A DNA stretch of 41,357 nucleotides from an uncultured Collinsella sp. (GTDB lineage Bacteria; Actinomycetota; Coriobacteriia; Coriobacteriales; Coriobacteriaceae): contig CATYZE010000021.1 in the NCBI GenBank assembly GCA_958415525.1, positions 1 through 41,357 on the forward strand. The letters are read 5' to 3'. Position numbers and translations under genes: made by a program. This document shows positions 1-7,516 of this stretch, one piece after another (positions within the stretch are counted from its first letter, which is position 1; every line of letters starts with the position of its first letter). The notes under the pieces were generated by a model. The model was given only the letters and a program-made list of their open reading frames with translations. It made no database searches and was not told where the DNA came from.

Positions 1-43
1 GGGAAGTGTCGACTTTATGCTGCCGTTTTTGTCGATTTAGATG

Positions 44-286
44 TTACGGAATACAGGCCCTGACGGGGGCGTGCTCGAGGTAGCAGCGGATCGAGCCGAG
101 GTCGGGGGCCCTCCAGCGCCTGGGCCGGAGCCTGTCGTAGGCGGCGCAGCGGCGCCCGCACACCGGGCACCTCGGCGCCGCCCTCCTGGGCCTCACGGAG
201 ACGATTATGGAATCGCCCTCGATTCTCGCGCCCTCGACGACGGCGCGCTCGAGACCGAGCGCCCTTTTGAGTAGACTGTTCAGCAT
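44..286 (-). pseudogene. ISL3-family transposase, N-terminal remnant
   Basis: The reading frame gives about 80 residues starting with ATG. It contains the N-terminal zinc-binding motif CPVCGRRC and the following RRWRAPDLGSIRCYLEHAP stretch, which is typical of the start of ISL3-type transposases. In intact family members this continues into a second Cys cluster, a helix-turn-helix and a DDE catalytic domain of roughly 400 residues in total. Here the frame stops right after the RCYLEHAP stretch, so it is a truncated, dead copy. No terminal inverted repeat or target duplication could be found. It lies at the left edge of an AT-richer accessory block and suggests past IS activity there. Family assignment is from motif recall, not from a search. 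Confidence 0.7.
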
Positions 287-409
287 GGCGGCGCACCTTT
301 CGCGCGTTAATTATTTTCTTTGGTCGGAAAACAACGATACGCGAGGCGCGCCGCCGCTGCTAGACGCATGTTTTTACCGGGCGGCTAACCCACACAAACC
401 CCCGAAGAG

Positions 410-458
410 CCCTTTTTAGCAGGTTATCGCTTCCAAAAGTGGAGGATCAGCGTGGTGC
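410..458 (-). repeat. 49-bp direct repeat, left copy: detached 3' end of a LuxR gene
   Basis: This 49-bp segment matches 4993-5041 at 47 of 49 positions (differences at 421 and 448). On the minus strand it encodes the last residues of a LuxR regulator, GTTLILHFWKR and a stop codon, followed by 12 bases of the 3' flank. The right copy is the true end of the LuxR gene at 5007-5972. Homology stops at both edges. The arrangement looks like attL/attR of an element that integrated at the 3' end of the gene, or like the relic of a deleted tandem paralogue. Confidence 0.85.
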
Positions 459-558
459 CTTTTGGTGGAGGGGGGATATTGATTAATTCGGGTAACAGTT
501 TTTTAACTCCGGGAACGATGTTAAAATAACCAAAATGCTATCTAGGAGCTTTGATTTT

Positions 559-2292
559 ATGGCAACCGAGGCAGCTACCCTGCAAAACGTGACGCGCTCG
601 TTCCTCTGGCATTCAATTATGTTGTTTATAGGGGCGGCTGGTCTGTATTGTGTAGCGCCAAGTATTTATACGGGCCTTTCTGGCACCGTTCTTATCGGTC
701 TGCATCTGCTTTCGGGCTTCTGTGTTGGCCTCATCTCTCGCCCTGTGAGACAGGGTATTTCCAAAAGGCTTTTTGGACTTATGCTCGTAGACATTGCACT
801 TCTTGTGATGTACACGATATCTCTTAATGTCTTTCATCAATTTCATGTTGTGGTTTCGGCGCTCGCGTTCATTTTGTTGTTACTAGCCCCCTTGCTTGTC
901 GCTTGCTGTTCTTGGGCGCTTGGCGGTGAATTCGCAAACATACGTGCGGGATTAAAGGGGAAACATGTGGCCGATGGCTCTGCTCTCCACGGGTATCCTG
1001 AGCTCGCACTTTACAGCCCCGTTGTACTCTTGATTGCTTTGCTTGTTGGCCTTCAGTTTCTTCTCGTCCCGTTGATGGACTCCATCGGTTCTTTCCTTTC
1101 CGTTAACGCCGAGATGGGGGTTGCTGCCTTGCTCGTCGAACCTCTTGCGTTTGGTAATGCCGCCGTTATTCTCGATACGGATTGTTTGTTTTCGCGCAAT
1201 ATAAACATCGGAGCTGTGCTCCTGAGCTTTGGTGGGCATCAAGAGATCGTATTGCTTCTGGTTACCGTTTTGGGCAGTATCCTTGCCAGGGCCATAACGC
1301 GATTTTTCCCCGACTTAACGAGCGCTTTTTCTGCGGCCGCCAAATTAGGAGGAAAACACTCTGCAGTTGCCGATATCCCTACGGCTTCGGGTTTTTCTCA
1401 AAGGGAGTCCGCGGTTTTCTCTATGAGGATAGAGGGAAAAACGTACGAGGAGATTGCTTCTGCCTTGGACATTTCCCCGTCTACTGCCCGTACCTATTTG
1501 TCGCGGGCCTTGACTAAAACCGGATATAAAAGCATTTCAGAGGCGACGGCTGGACTTCTCTTGTCAAAGGATGCGTGGCATCTTGACGCAATAAAAGGCC
1601 ATGATCACCGTTCAGAATCGCTGGAGTCCTCATCGTTCAATCAGGACTGCAGGATAGTCTTCGTCTGCTTCCTGTTTATGTATGCGTCTGGAATGGGCAT
1701 CGAGGAAATCCTCGTATGCTTCGGCTTTGAGCATGATGCGATAATCCTATCGATAGCTATAGTGCTTGTGGCCCTGTGTTGCCGTGCGGCTATACGGTGG
1801 ATGTCTGAAATGCACTTGTGCCTTTCGCCTGAACTCACCCTTTCTTCGGTGTCTGTGGGTGCTGGAGCAGCGTTCTGGGTTCACGATGTGGTAAGTCGAC
1901 TGTACATTTTCTTTGAGTCCGTTGGGAGCGGTGAGGCCGTTGGCGGCCTTATGCCTGCCTTACGCGTGACTGCGTTCCTTGTCGTACTTATCCTTATGGC
2001 TAATTCGCTGCTATTCTTGCGTTCGAAAGATACGGTTCGGGTGGGTGATCGACGCGATACCGTGCGTGAGGCCTTCTTGAGGCTTGGTTTCACGCCGCTT
2101 TATGCCGATATCATGACATGCGTTTTTGATGGCAATAGAACCACCGAGATTTGCGCGCATCTTAACGTTGCTCGGGGAACCGTCAAAGAGGCCAAGAGCA
2201 AGAGCTATGCCTTGCTTGGAGTTCACTCGGAGCGTGAACTTAGAGATAGGGTTTTTAGTCTTATGGCAGATGTTATAGAAAATAGCAGGTAG
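559..2292 (+). CDS. Membrane-anchored transcription regulator with two LuxR-type HTH domains
   Basis: The 577-residue protein begins at ATG 559, chosen because AGGAG at 544-548 sits 10 bases upstream; an in-frame ATG at 535 has no good ribosome site. The N-terminal 270 or so residues are hydrophobic, with about eight predicted membrane helices. A first LuxR/GerE-type HTH follows at about 276-335 (SQRESAVFSMRIEGKTYEEI, then SPSTARTYLSRALTKTGY). A second hydrophobic block at about 365-500 carries roughly four helices, and a second, more divergent HTH lies at 502-570 (TTEICAHLNVARGTVKEAKS). Coriobacterial LuxR proteins commonly have a membrane N-terminus with one HTH; two separated HTHs in one chain is unusual. 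The gene lies 124 bp upstream of an ABC exporter and a secreted protein, in AT-richer DNA, so it probably controls them. The signal sensed is unknown. Confidence 0.8.
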   Translation: MATEAATLQNVTRSFLWHSIMLFIGAAGLYCVAPSIYTGLSGTVLIGLHLLSGFCVGLISRPVRQGISKRLFGLMLVDIALLVMYTISLNVFHQFHVVVSALAFILLLLAPLLVACCSWALGGEFANIRAGLKGKHVADGSALHGYPELALYSPVVLLIALLVGLQFLLVPLMDSIGSFLSVNAEMGVAALLVEPLAFGNAAVILDTDCLFSRNINIGAVLLSFGGHQEIVLLLVTVLGSILARAITRFFPDLTSAFSAAAKLGGKHSAVADIPTASGFSQRESAVFSMRIEGKTYEEIASALDISPSTARTYLSRALTKTGYKSISEATAGLLLSKDAWHLDAIKGHDHRSESLESSSFNQDCRIVFVCFLFMYASGMGIEEILVCFGFEHDAIILSIAIVLVALCCRAAIRWMSEMHLCLSPELTLSSVSVGAGAAFWVHDVVSRLYIFFESVGSGEAVGGLMPALRVTAFLVVLILMANSLLFLRSKDTVRVGDRRDTVREAFLRLGFTPLYADIMTCVFDGNRTTEICAHLNVARGTVKEAKSKSYALLGVHSERELRDRVFSLMADVIENSR

Positions 2293-2296
2293 AAGC

Positions 2297-2339
2297 CTGT
2301 AGACAAATAAGATTGTAAATCCATCCTACACGTCTACAG
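2297..2339. promoter_or_regulatory. Inverted repeat in the gap before the ABC exporter gene
   Basis: Perfect 8-bp arms CTGTAGAC (2297-2304) and GTCTACAG (2332-2339) are separated by 27 AT-rich bases, just after the regulator's stop codon. There is no T-run, so a terminator is unlikely. It could be an operator for the upstream double-HTH regulator. This is weak evidence based on symmetry and position only. Confidence 0.35.
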
Positions 2340-2416
2340 ACAGTTCTGACGATGAAGGCGATACTTCCGGACAACGGGTCCGACGACTCGTGTGTTGCGA
2401 ACCGGAGGTGCTTGCT

Positions 2417-4318
2417 GTGAAGACCTGTGATTGCCTCACATATGTACGGCTTAATTTAGAAGTTCTTGCGCGCAACCGGGGAATTATGTTGCTGACGGCG
2501 CTGCTCGCGCTCGTATTCTGCATCCCGGTATTTCTATCCGTTCCAACGGGAGCAGATTATCTATATGGTAGAGCTTCCATCGAAGACCAGAGAGCCCTTT
2601 TGGTCTCTCAAGTCTCTGACGGCGTTTATGACACTGCCCCACAGGAGCTCAACAGCATCATTGCCGACGAAAGGGCGTGCCTTGATCGGGCGCTTGAAAG
2701 CAAGGCGGGCTCCAGAGAGTATTACGATGCGATTGCCGATTACGACAATCTATTGCTCAAGGAATACCGACTCGGTTATTTGAATGGTGTTGATTCGGAG
2801 TTATCGCTTGAAGCCCAAGAACGTCTTCCCCGAGCCATATCGATGCTGGCCCATCCGGAATCGTACGACTCAACAACAAAAATGCCCGGGATGATTCTTC
2901 TCGCATATTATTGCGGCGCTGTTCCTGCAATAGCGTGGCTTTTGGTCCCGGTCCTCGTCCTCTATATGTCGCTTGAGGGGGACGGAAAGCGGTTCTACGA
3001 TCGAGCGTTGTTGTCAAAGTTAGAGATGAATGCATGCCGCGTTCTCGTCTCTGGTATTGCATCGATGCTGGTTTTGGTTCTGGCGTTGGCTCCCTGTTTT
3101 GTATTGGCAACGGTGTTTAACGGTGTAGGTCAGACAGAGTACCCAGTCGTATTCATTCAGTATGGTGACGTAGTCGAAAGAACTGTGTTAGTTCAGCTAG
3201 GGCTATTTGCCGTCTTTGAAGCTGTGCTGTCGATGATGTTTGCTTGCTTGGGCGTGTGCGTGTACGCCGGAAGCAGAAACAGGGCCATTTCGTCCATGGT
3301 GATCGCTCTTGTGGGGGGCATAAGCCAGCTTCCGTTTTATGCGAGCAAAGATGCTCCATGGCATGCGTTGCTGCCGTATATGGTGTCGAGCTATTCTGCC
3401 TTTTCGTTTGCGCTCGGCGGCGCATCTTACGCCAATGGAGCGGAGGTATCTCTCGTTCCTGAAGCCAGTGCATCGCACTGCCTCTTTGCCGTGATGGGCG
3501 CGTTTGCTGTTTGCGCGTTGGGGGTCATTTCGTTTTCGTGTCTAAAAAGCAAGAATCGCTGGGCCTGGAACCATATTCGCCCGGATAGTTTGGGCGAGAA
3601 AAGCTTGCTCTCTCTGTCGCTGGATGCGTTGACGGTTGGAAAAAACCAGCTGGTAAAGGGATTGCAGTTTGATATGCCCGCTGGCCAGATATGGGGTCTT
3701 GTCGCGCCAAATGGACATGGCAAGACTACGCTACTGAATACTCTTTGGGGAGATGCTGGGCCATCAGTGCGCGTGTCAGGTTCTCTCTGTTTTCATGCGA
3801 AAGCGTGCGTTGACTGTGAGCAAATGAGAAAGGTTTTCTTCTTAGTTCCGAACGGGCCGCCTCTATTGATTCGGCACATGACCGTTGCTTTCCATCTCGA
3901 TCGATGCAAGAAAATTTGGCATTCGCCTCGTACCTTGGATCAAGTGCTTAATCTCTTTGACTTGACTGAGTTGAAGAATATGCCCGTATCTAGGTTGTCT
4001 GATGGAAATAGACAATTGCTTAATGTTGCGATGGCCTATATGTCTTATTGCGAAGTCGTCCTTTTGGATGAGCCCATGAATGCGCTTGATGTGGGACATG
4101 TCGCAATCGTTTCGAATGCTCTTAGAGATGAAGCGGGTAGAGGAGCACATGTCATTATCTCTTCTCATCTTATCGGAAACCTCGAATCGCTCTGCGATGC
4201 CTCCGTATTGCTCACAGGGGATGACTCGCGTGTCGTTACCAGAGAAATGGGAGGTGATTCGAAATGGATCGGTAATGTGTACGCGCAGCTTTTCAAGACG
4301 AACGACAGCAAAAACTAG
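2417..4318 (+). CDS. Single-chain ABC exporter: ABC-2-like membrane part fused to C-terminal ATPase
   Basis: The start is taken as GTG 2417, which has GGAGG at 2404-2408 eight bases upstream; this gives 633 residues. One membrane helix at about 20-40 is followed by a long hydrophilic loop of about 130 residues, then about five more helices up to residue 385. This topology resembles ABC-2-type permeases of peptide or bacteriocin exporters. The ATPase domain follows: Walker A APNGHGKT at about 430-437 (Ala replaces the usual first Gly), signature LSDGN at 527-531 in place of LSGGQ, Walker B VVLLDEP near 547, and the H-loop in VIISSHL. The order membrane part then ATPase in one chain is uncommon for ABC-2 systems. 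A gene for a small secreted protein begins 15 bases downstream, so export of that protein or immunity to it is plausible. The substrate is unknown. Confidence 0.8.
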   Translation: MKTCDCLTYVRLNLEVLARNRGIMLLTALLALVFCIPVFLSVPTGADYLYGRASIEDQRALLVSQVSDGVYDTAPQELNSIIADERACLDRALESKAGSREYYDAIADYDNLLLKEYRLGYLNGVDSELSLEAQERLPRAISMLAHPESYDSTTKMPGMILLAYYCGAVPAIAWLLVPVLVLYMSLEGDGKRFYDRALLSKLEMNACRVLVSGIASMLVLVLALAPCFVLATVFNGVGQTEYPVVFIQYGDVVERTVLVQLGLFAVFEAVLSMMFACLGVCVYAGSRNRAISSMVIALVGGISQLPFYASKDAPWHALLPYMVSSYSAFSFALGGASYANGAEVSLVPEASASHCLFAVMGAFAVCALGVISFSCLKSKNRWAWNHIRPDSLGEKSLLSLSLDALTVGKNQLVKGLQFDMPAGQIWGLVAPNGHGKTTLLNTLWGDAGPSVRVSGSLCFHAKACVDCEQMRKVFFLVPNGPPLLIRHMTVAFHLDRCKKIWHSPRTLDQVLNLFDLTELKNMPVSRLSDGNRQLLNVAMAYMSYCEVVLLDEPMNALDVGHVAIVSNALRDEAGRGAHVIISSHLIGNLESLCDASVLLTGDDSRVVTREMGGDSKWIGNVYAQLFKTNDSKN

Positions 4319-4333
4319 GAGAGGAAGACAACC

Positions 4334-4687
4334 ATGAAACGACATATATCGAAGAACTTGGTGAAGGCATTGGCCGCATGTTTTATGCTTGCACTGTCGA
4401 TGGGCGCAATTCCCAATTATGCGACGGCGCAGCCAGATACGGGTTCTGTTGCACCTTGTCGTCTTGTGACGGCGGATGTCTTGGACACCTACAAATCGTT
4501 CTCCACCGCGAGCTACCCGAGCGAGAATGTTGATTGCTTCGACCAGACATACAAGAGGTTGTCTTTCAAAACCTCTTATTCTCGTACGGGGCAAACGATC
4601 CTCTATACAGGTGCAGCGTTAAGCCCACGCGGGAACGGAATGCCTGGGTTTGAGACGAAATATAAGTGCACATATCGTACCTGGTAG
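4334..4687 (+). CDS. Small secreted Cys-containing protein, possible bacteriocin-like peptide
   Basis: The protein has 117 residues with a clear Sec signal peptide: basic start MKRHISKNLVK, hydrophobic core, and a probable cut after ATA at residue 32. The mature part of about 85 residues has three Cys (PCRLV, VDCFDQ, KYKCTY), many Ser/Thr/Tyr and ends in an aromatic CTYRTW tail. AGGAG lies just upstream, and the gene is 15 bases after the ABC exporter, so the two are surely cotranscribed. I do not recognise a family. The gene order, size, Sec signal and aromatic C-terminus are faintly like lactococcin 972-type bacteriocin loci, which pair a Sec-exported peptide with a large membrane protein and an ABC ATPase. 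That link is inference and the sequence similarity is weak. It could also be a surface adhesin or signalling peptide. Confidence 0.7.
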   Translation: MKRHISKNLVKALAACFMLALSMGAIPNYATAQPDTGSVAPCRLVTADVLDTYKSFSTASYPSENVDCFDQTYKRLSFKTSYSRTGQTILYTGAALSPRGNGMPGFETKYKCTYRTW

Positions 4688-4759
4688 ATAACCCTAGGAC
4701 CAGATTCTCTCCGAATTACTTTGCGGAGGATTGATCTAACGCTGCCGCTCCTGCGTTTA

Positions 4760-4895
4760 TCTAAATCTGTAACATCTGACTGGCAAAAACGCTTCTACCT
4801 GTTGCAGATTGAGATTATTCGACGCGCGTTCTGTAGCTCGTCTCGATCTGTAACAGTAAGACGGCGATTTGGTCTCCATATGTTACAGATTGAGA
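4760..4895. repeat. Two successive inverted repeats built from one shared arm sequence
   Basis: Four related arms occur in alternating orientation: ATCTGTAACA at 4765-4774 and 4846-4855, TGTTGCAGAT at 4800-4809, and TGTTACAGAT at 4881-4890. Extending the second pair gives 15-base arms (4841-4855 and 4881-4895) with 14 matches, and the first pair gives 13 of 15. The unit therefore repeats with a period of about 81 bp. It lies between the secreted-protein gene and the LuxR gene. It could be a mobile hairpin repeat or paired RNA hairpins. Confidence 0.75.
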
Positions 4896-4917
4896 CGAAA
4901 GAAAGCGTGAGCCAGAA

Positions 4918-4954
4918 AACCGCCGCGAGGGAAAGCAGCTCCCTTGCGGCGGTT
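4918..4954. terminator. Strong intergenic hairpin, likely terminator
   Basis: Fifteen-base arms 4918-4932 and 4940-4954 (AACCGCCGC... and ...GCGGCGGTT) pair with one mismatch around a 7-base loop. There is no long T-run on the plus strand. It probably marks the end of the island transcript, and may also affect the convergent LuxR transcript. Confidence 0.6.
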
Positions 4955-4962
4955 GGCGTTTG

Positions 4963-4999
4963 CCCAGATAAAACCTGCCAAAATAAACCTGTCCCTTTT
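4963..4999 (-). repeat. 37-bp dispersed intergenic repeat, copy 1
   Basis: The minus strand of this segment matches 23571-23607 at 35 of 37 positions. Its core reads GGGACAGGTTTATTTTGG followed by a GGTTTTATCTGGG stretch. Copy 1 touches the 49-bp direct repeat. Two copies 18 kb apart in unrelated intergenic regions point to a dispersed genomic repeat. Confidence 0.8.
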
Positions 5000-5041
5000 T
5001 AGCGGGTTATCGCTTCCAAAAGTGGAGGATGAGCGTGGTGC
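4993..5041 (-). repeat. 49-bp direct repeat, right copy
   Basis: This is the 3' end of the LuxR1 gene (last 11 codons, stop and flank) and matches 410-458 at 47 of 49 positions. Together the two copies bracket the 4.5-kb regulator/exporter/secreted-protein island. No integrase gene lies between them. Confidence 0.85.
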
Positions 5042-5972
5042 GGTTTTGCTGCTCGGTTTTGACCAGGATGTTGTGGATGTGGGTCTTGACGGTGCCCACG
5101 GCAAGGAATAGCTCGTCAGCAATCTCTTGGTTCGACTTGCCCAGCACAACCAGACGCATGACTTCGGTCTCGCGGTTGGAGAGCTTGTAGGCGTTGCGAT
5201 AGAAGGGCATCTGCTCTTCTATGTGCCGATCAAGATCGCTGACGTTCTTTTCCTCGGGCGCCTCCTGCATGCGGATTGAAAGCACGTGGTAGGAGTAGAT
5301 GATCAGCAGAATCGCAAAGTAGCACGCAAAGACGTTTTCGCTAAAGGTGCGCTCGGACAGATATAGCTGCAGCCAAGAGGGCGCCAGACTCATGGGGACG
5401 ACAAGGATGTTGTAGAAATCCTCGGCAACGATGCAACCGACCAGAATAGCGCCGATAATCATGTGCTTTCGTTGGTTGTTAACGCGTGCCTTCAGCTCAA
5501 CCTTTGTACTCTTATGAGCCGTCCAAAAGATATACAGTCCCATAAAGACAAGGAATGCCTGACGCATCGTGTAGTAGAGCCACTGATGCATGGGGCCGGA
5601 GGGGACAGCGACGATAATCAGCGACTCGCACAGCAAAAACGTTAAAACGGGGATGGCGAACAACTTCTTGGAATGCTTATCAAGTAAGTCCATGGCAATG
5701 GCCCAAATAAAAGCCTGTGAAGCGGTCGCCACAAGGGTCCGCATTACAGGCATGGTAATTGAGTAATAGTCATTGGCCGGAAAACTTCGGTTTTGCAGCG
5801 TGTATTCAAAAAAGAAGATCTCGGTCATCTCGATGGCATAGCAAATAAAAACGCCGCTGCCATAGATAAAGAACTGCCGACGAGACGAGGCGTAGGCGGC
5901 AAGCGAAAGCACTGCCGTCACAATACAGATTACGAGTATCGCTAGGGTATAGAAGAACATGAGCGTGTCCAT
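5007..5972 (-). CDS. LuxR-family regulator with seven-helix membrane N-terminus (LuxR1)
   Basis: The 321-residue protein has about seven membrane helices in residues 5-240 and a LuxR/GerE HTH at about 258-315 (LSNRETEVMRLVVLGKSNQE, then AVGTVKTHIHNILVKTEQQN). Residues around YLSERTFSENVFACYFAILL match the second regulator at 12928-13920 (YLSERNISENVLLVV), so the two are paralogues of one membrane-sensor type. It is divergent from ptcA, with about 340 bp between the starts, and therefore is a natural candidate regulator of the agmatine operon. An AGGA lies nine bases before ATG; a second ATG four codons in is possible. Its 3' end is duplicated at 410-458. Confidence 0.85.
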   Translation of the reverse strand: MDTLMFFYTLAILVICIVTAVLSLAAYASSRRQFFIYGSGVFICYAIEMTEIFFFEYTLQNRSFPANDYYSITMPVMRTLVATASQAFIWAIAMDLLDKHSKKLFAIPVLTFLLCESLIIVAVPSGPMHQWLYYTMRQAFLVFMGLYIFWTAHKSTKVELKARVNNQRKHMIIGAILVGCIVAEDFYNILVVPMSLAPSWLQLYLSERTFSENVFACYFAILLIIYSYHVLSIRMQEAPEEKNVSDLDRHIEEQMPFYRNAYKLSNRETEVMRLVVLGKSNQEIADELFLAVGTVKTHIHNILVKTEQQNRTTLILHFWKR

Positions 5973-6046
5973 ATGTCACCGTCCTGTCTCATTTGATCTC
6001 TTATGGAGCCCGCTATATCCCCCCGGGTATACATGCCTCCGCCGGT

Positions 6047-6066
6047 CGTTCCATTGCGTTCCATTG
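6047..6066. repeat. Tandem 10-bp repeat in the LuxR1-ptcA divergent region
   Basis: CGTTCCATTG occurs twice in direct succession (6047-6056 and 6057-6066), one helical turn apart. It lies about 75 bp upstream of LuxR1 and 245 bp upstream of ptcA. It could be a pair of binding sites on one face of the DNA. The rest of the 5973-6235 gap shows no gene and no convincing promoter. Confidence 0.45.
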
Positions 6067-6235
6067 CGGTTAAACACCGAGATACAGCATAGCCGTATAC
6101 CGTTCGCGGTTCCAGACGGTAAACTCCCTACAAGCCAGCTGCCTGCGGGTTTATATTGGTTTAGAGGGGATGTAACTCCGTGAACGGTCTTTAATCCCGA
6201 ATAAACTAGGTGAAAATTGCATACGGGTGAATGAT

Positions 6236-6293
6236 GGTCTTGTCAACACGAGGCGTGATGTTCGAGCGCCTCATAGTAATAGTCGGCAAGACC
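6236..6293 (+). promoter_or_regulatory. Nested hairpin in the ptcA leader
   Basis: An outer stem GGTCTTG (6236-6242) / CAAGACC (6287-6293) encloses an inner stem GAGGCG (6250-6255) / CGCCTC (6267-6272). The ptcA ribosome site (GGAAAGG) follows within five bases. Such a structure could control translation or stabilise the message. It matches no riboswitch class I recognise. Confidence 0.5.
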
Positions 6294-6311
6294 GGCGGAA
6301 AGGAAATCGAC

Positions 6312-7385
6312 ATGGCACTGCCTAAGGATTTCATCGACACCAACGACTTCACCAAAGAGCAGATCATGGCTATCGAGGATCTTGGCCTGGCAATGAAGAA
6401 GGCCATCAAGGTTGACGGTTATTATCCGCACCTGCTCCGCAACAAGAGCCTTGGCATGATCTTCCAGCAGGTCTCCACCCGCACCCGTCTTTCCTTCGAG
6501 ACCGCTATGACCGACCTCGGCGGTCATGCTCAGTTCTATGGCCCTGGCACCATCCAGCTCGGCGGTCACGAGTCCTTGGGCGACACCGCTCGCGTTATGG
6601 GCTCGCTGCTCGACATCATGATGGCTCGCGTTGACCGTCACAAGGACGTCGTCGGCCTCGCCGAGGGCTCCGCTGTGCCCGTCATCAACGGCATGTCCGA
6701 GTTCAACCATCCCACGCAGGAGATGGGCGACCTCATGACCATGCTCGAGAACCTCCCCGAGGGCAAGAAGATCGAGGACTGCACCCTGGCCTTCATCGGC
6801 GACGCCACCCAGGTCTGCGTCTCCCTCATGTTCATCGCCTCCAAGGTCGGCATGAAGTTTGTCCAGTTTGGACCTAAGGGCCACCAGATCCCCGACGGCG
6901 GCCTGCACGTCGGCACCGTCGAGGAGCGCGCCGAGTTCGGCAAGCAGATGATGGCCATCGCCGAGGAGAACTGCAAGGTCTCCGGTGGCTCCATCGTCAT
7001 CTCCGACGACATCGAGTGCATCAAGGGCGCCGACTTCATCTACACCGACGTGTGGTATGGCCTGTACGACGAGGAGGTTTCGGGCGAGAACTACATGGAC
7101 GTGTTCTATCCCAAGTATCAGGTCACCATGGACATGATGAACTTCGCCGGCGCAGACTCCAAGTTCATGCACTGCCTGCCGGCCACCCGCAACGAGGAGG
7201 TCGTCGACGAGGTCATGGACGATCCCGAGCGCTCCCTGTGCTGGGTCGAGGCCGAGAACCGCAAGCACTCCATCCGTGCTCTCCTTGCCGCCCTGGGCAA
7301 GCGCACCCCGCTCAACGACGAGGGTGTCGAGTACTCCGCCAAGGCTGAGCTCCACGCCGCTCTCGAGGCTCTCGAGCAGCTCTAA
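6312..7385 (+). CDS. ptcA: Putrescine carbamoyltransferase
   Basis: PTC converts N-carbamoylputrescine and phosphate to putrescine and carbamoyl phosphate in the cytoplasm, the second step of the agmatine deiminase pathway. From ATG 6312 (AAGGA about eight bases upstream) the protein has 357 residues. Carbamoyl-phosphate-binding STRTR is at 55-59, HPTQ at 133-136 and HCLP at 287-290. Ornithine transcarbamylases carry an SMG motif in the ornithine loop; here the equivalent stretch is TDVWYGLYDEE, as in known PTCs, which favours putrescine over ornithine. The next genes are an antiporter and agmatine deiminase. Codons are strongly G/C-ending, suggesting high expression. An upstream in-frame ATG at 6231 lies in the structured leader and is rejected. 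Confidence 0.92.
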   Translation: MALPKDFIDTNDFTKEQIMAIEDLGLAMKKAIKVDGYYPHLLRNKSLGMIFQQVSTRTRLSFETAMTDLGGHAQFYGPGTIQLGGHESLGDTARVMGSLLDIMMARVDRHKDVVGLAEGSAVPVINGMSEFNHPTQEMGDLMTMLENLPEGKKIEDCTLAFIGDATQVCVSLMFIASKVGMKFVQFGPKGHQIPDGGLHVGTVEERAEFGKQMMAIAEENCKVSGGSIVISDDIECIKGADFIYTDVWYGLYDEEVSGENYMDVFYPKYQVTMDMMNFAGADSKFMHCLPATRNEEVVDEVMDDPERSLCWVEAENRKHSIRALLAALGKRTPLNDEGVEYSAKAELHAALEALEQL

Positions 7386-7410
7386 GCTCAAGGCTTCTAA
7401 AAGCACGTTT

Positions 7411-7443
7411 GCGGGCGGCGGATGCTCGTCTCCTGTCGCCCGC
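7411..7443 (+). other. GC-rich hairpin between ptcA and antiporter 1
   Basis: GCGGGCG (7411-7417) pairs with CGCCCGC (7437-7443). There is no T-run, so read-through into the antiporter gene is expected. It may be a processing or mRNA-stability element that sets different protein levels. Confidence 0.4.
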
Positions 7444-7516
7444 TCACCGAGGCCCAAGCAATTGCCTTAGTCCTTGGGGTCTCGGATCTGTCCAAGACTG
7501 AGCGAAGGAGCTCATC

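Noticed and set aside
6312..7385. Ornithine carbamoyltransferase
   Set aside because: The SMG ornithine-loop motif is absent, TDVWYGLY is PTC-like and the neighbours are agmatine genes.
6243..7457. 404-residue open frame on the minus strand opposite ptcA
   Set aside because: It is the antisense shadow of a biased G/C-ending gene; its residue mix (Asp, His, Val, Leu, Gly) is typical of such shadows and it has no family motif.
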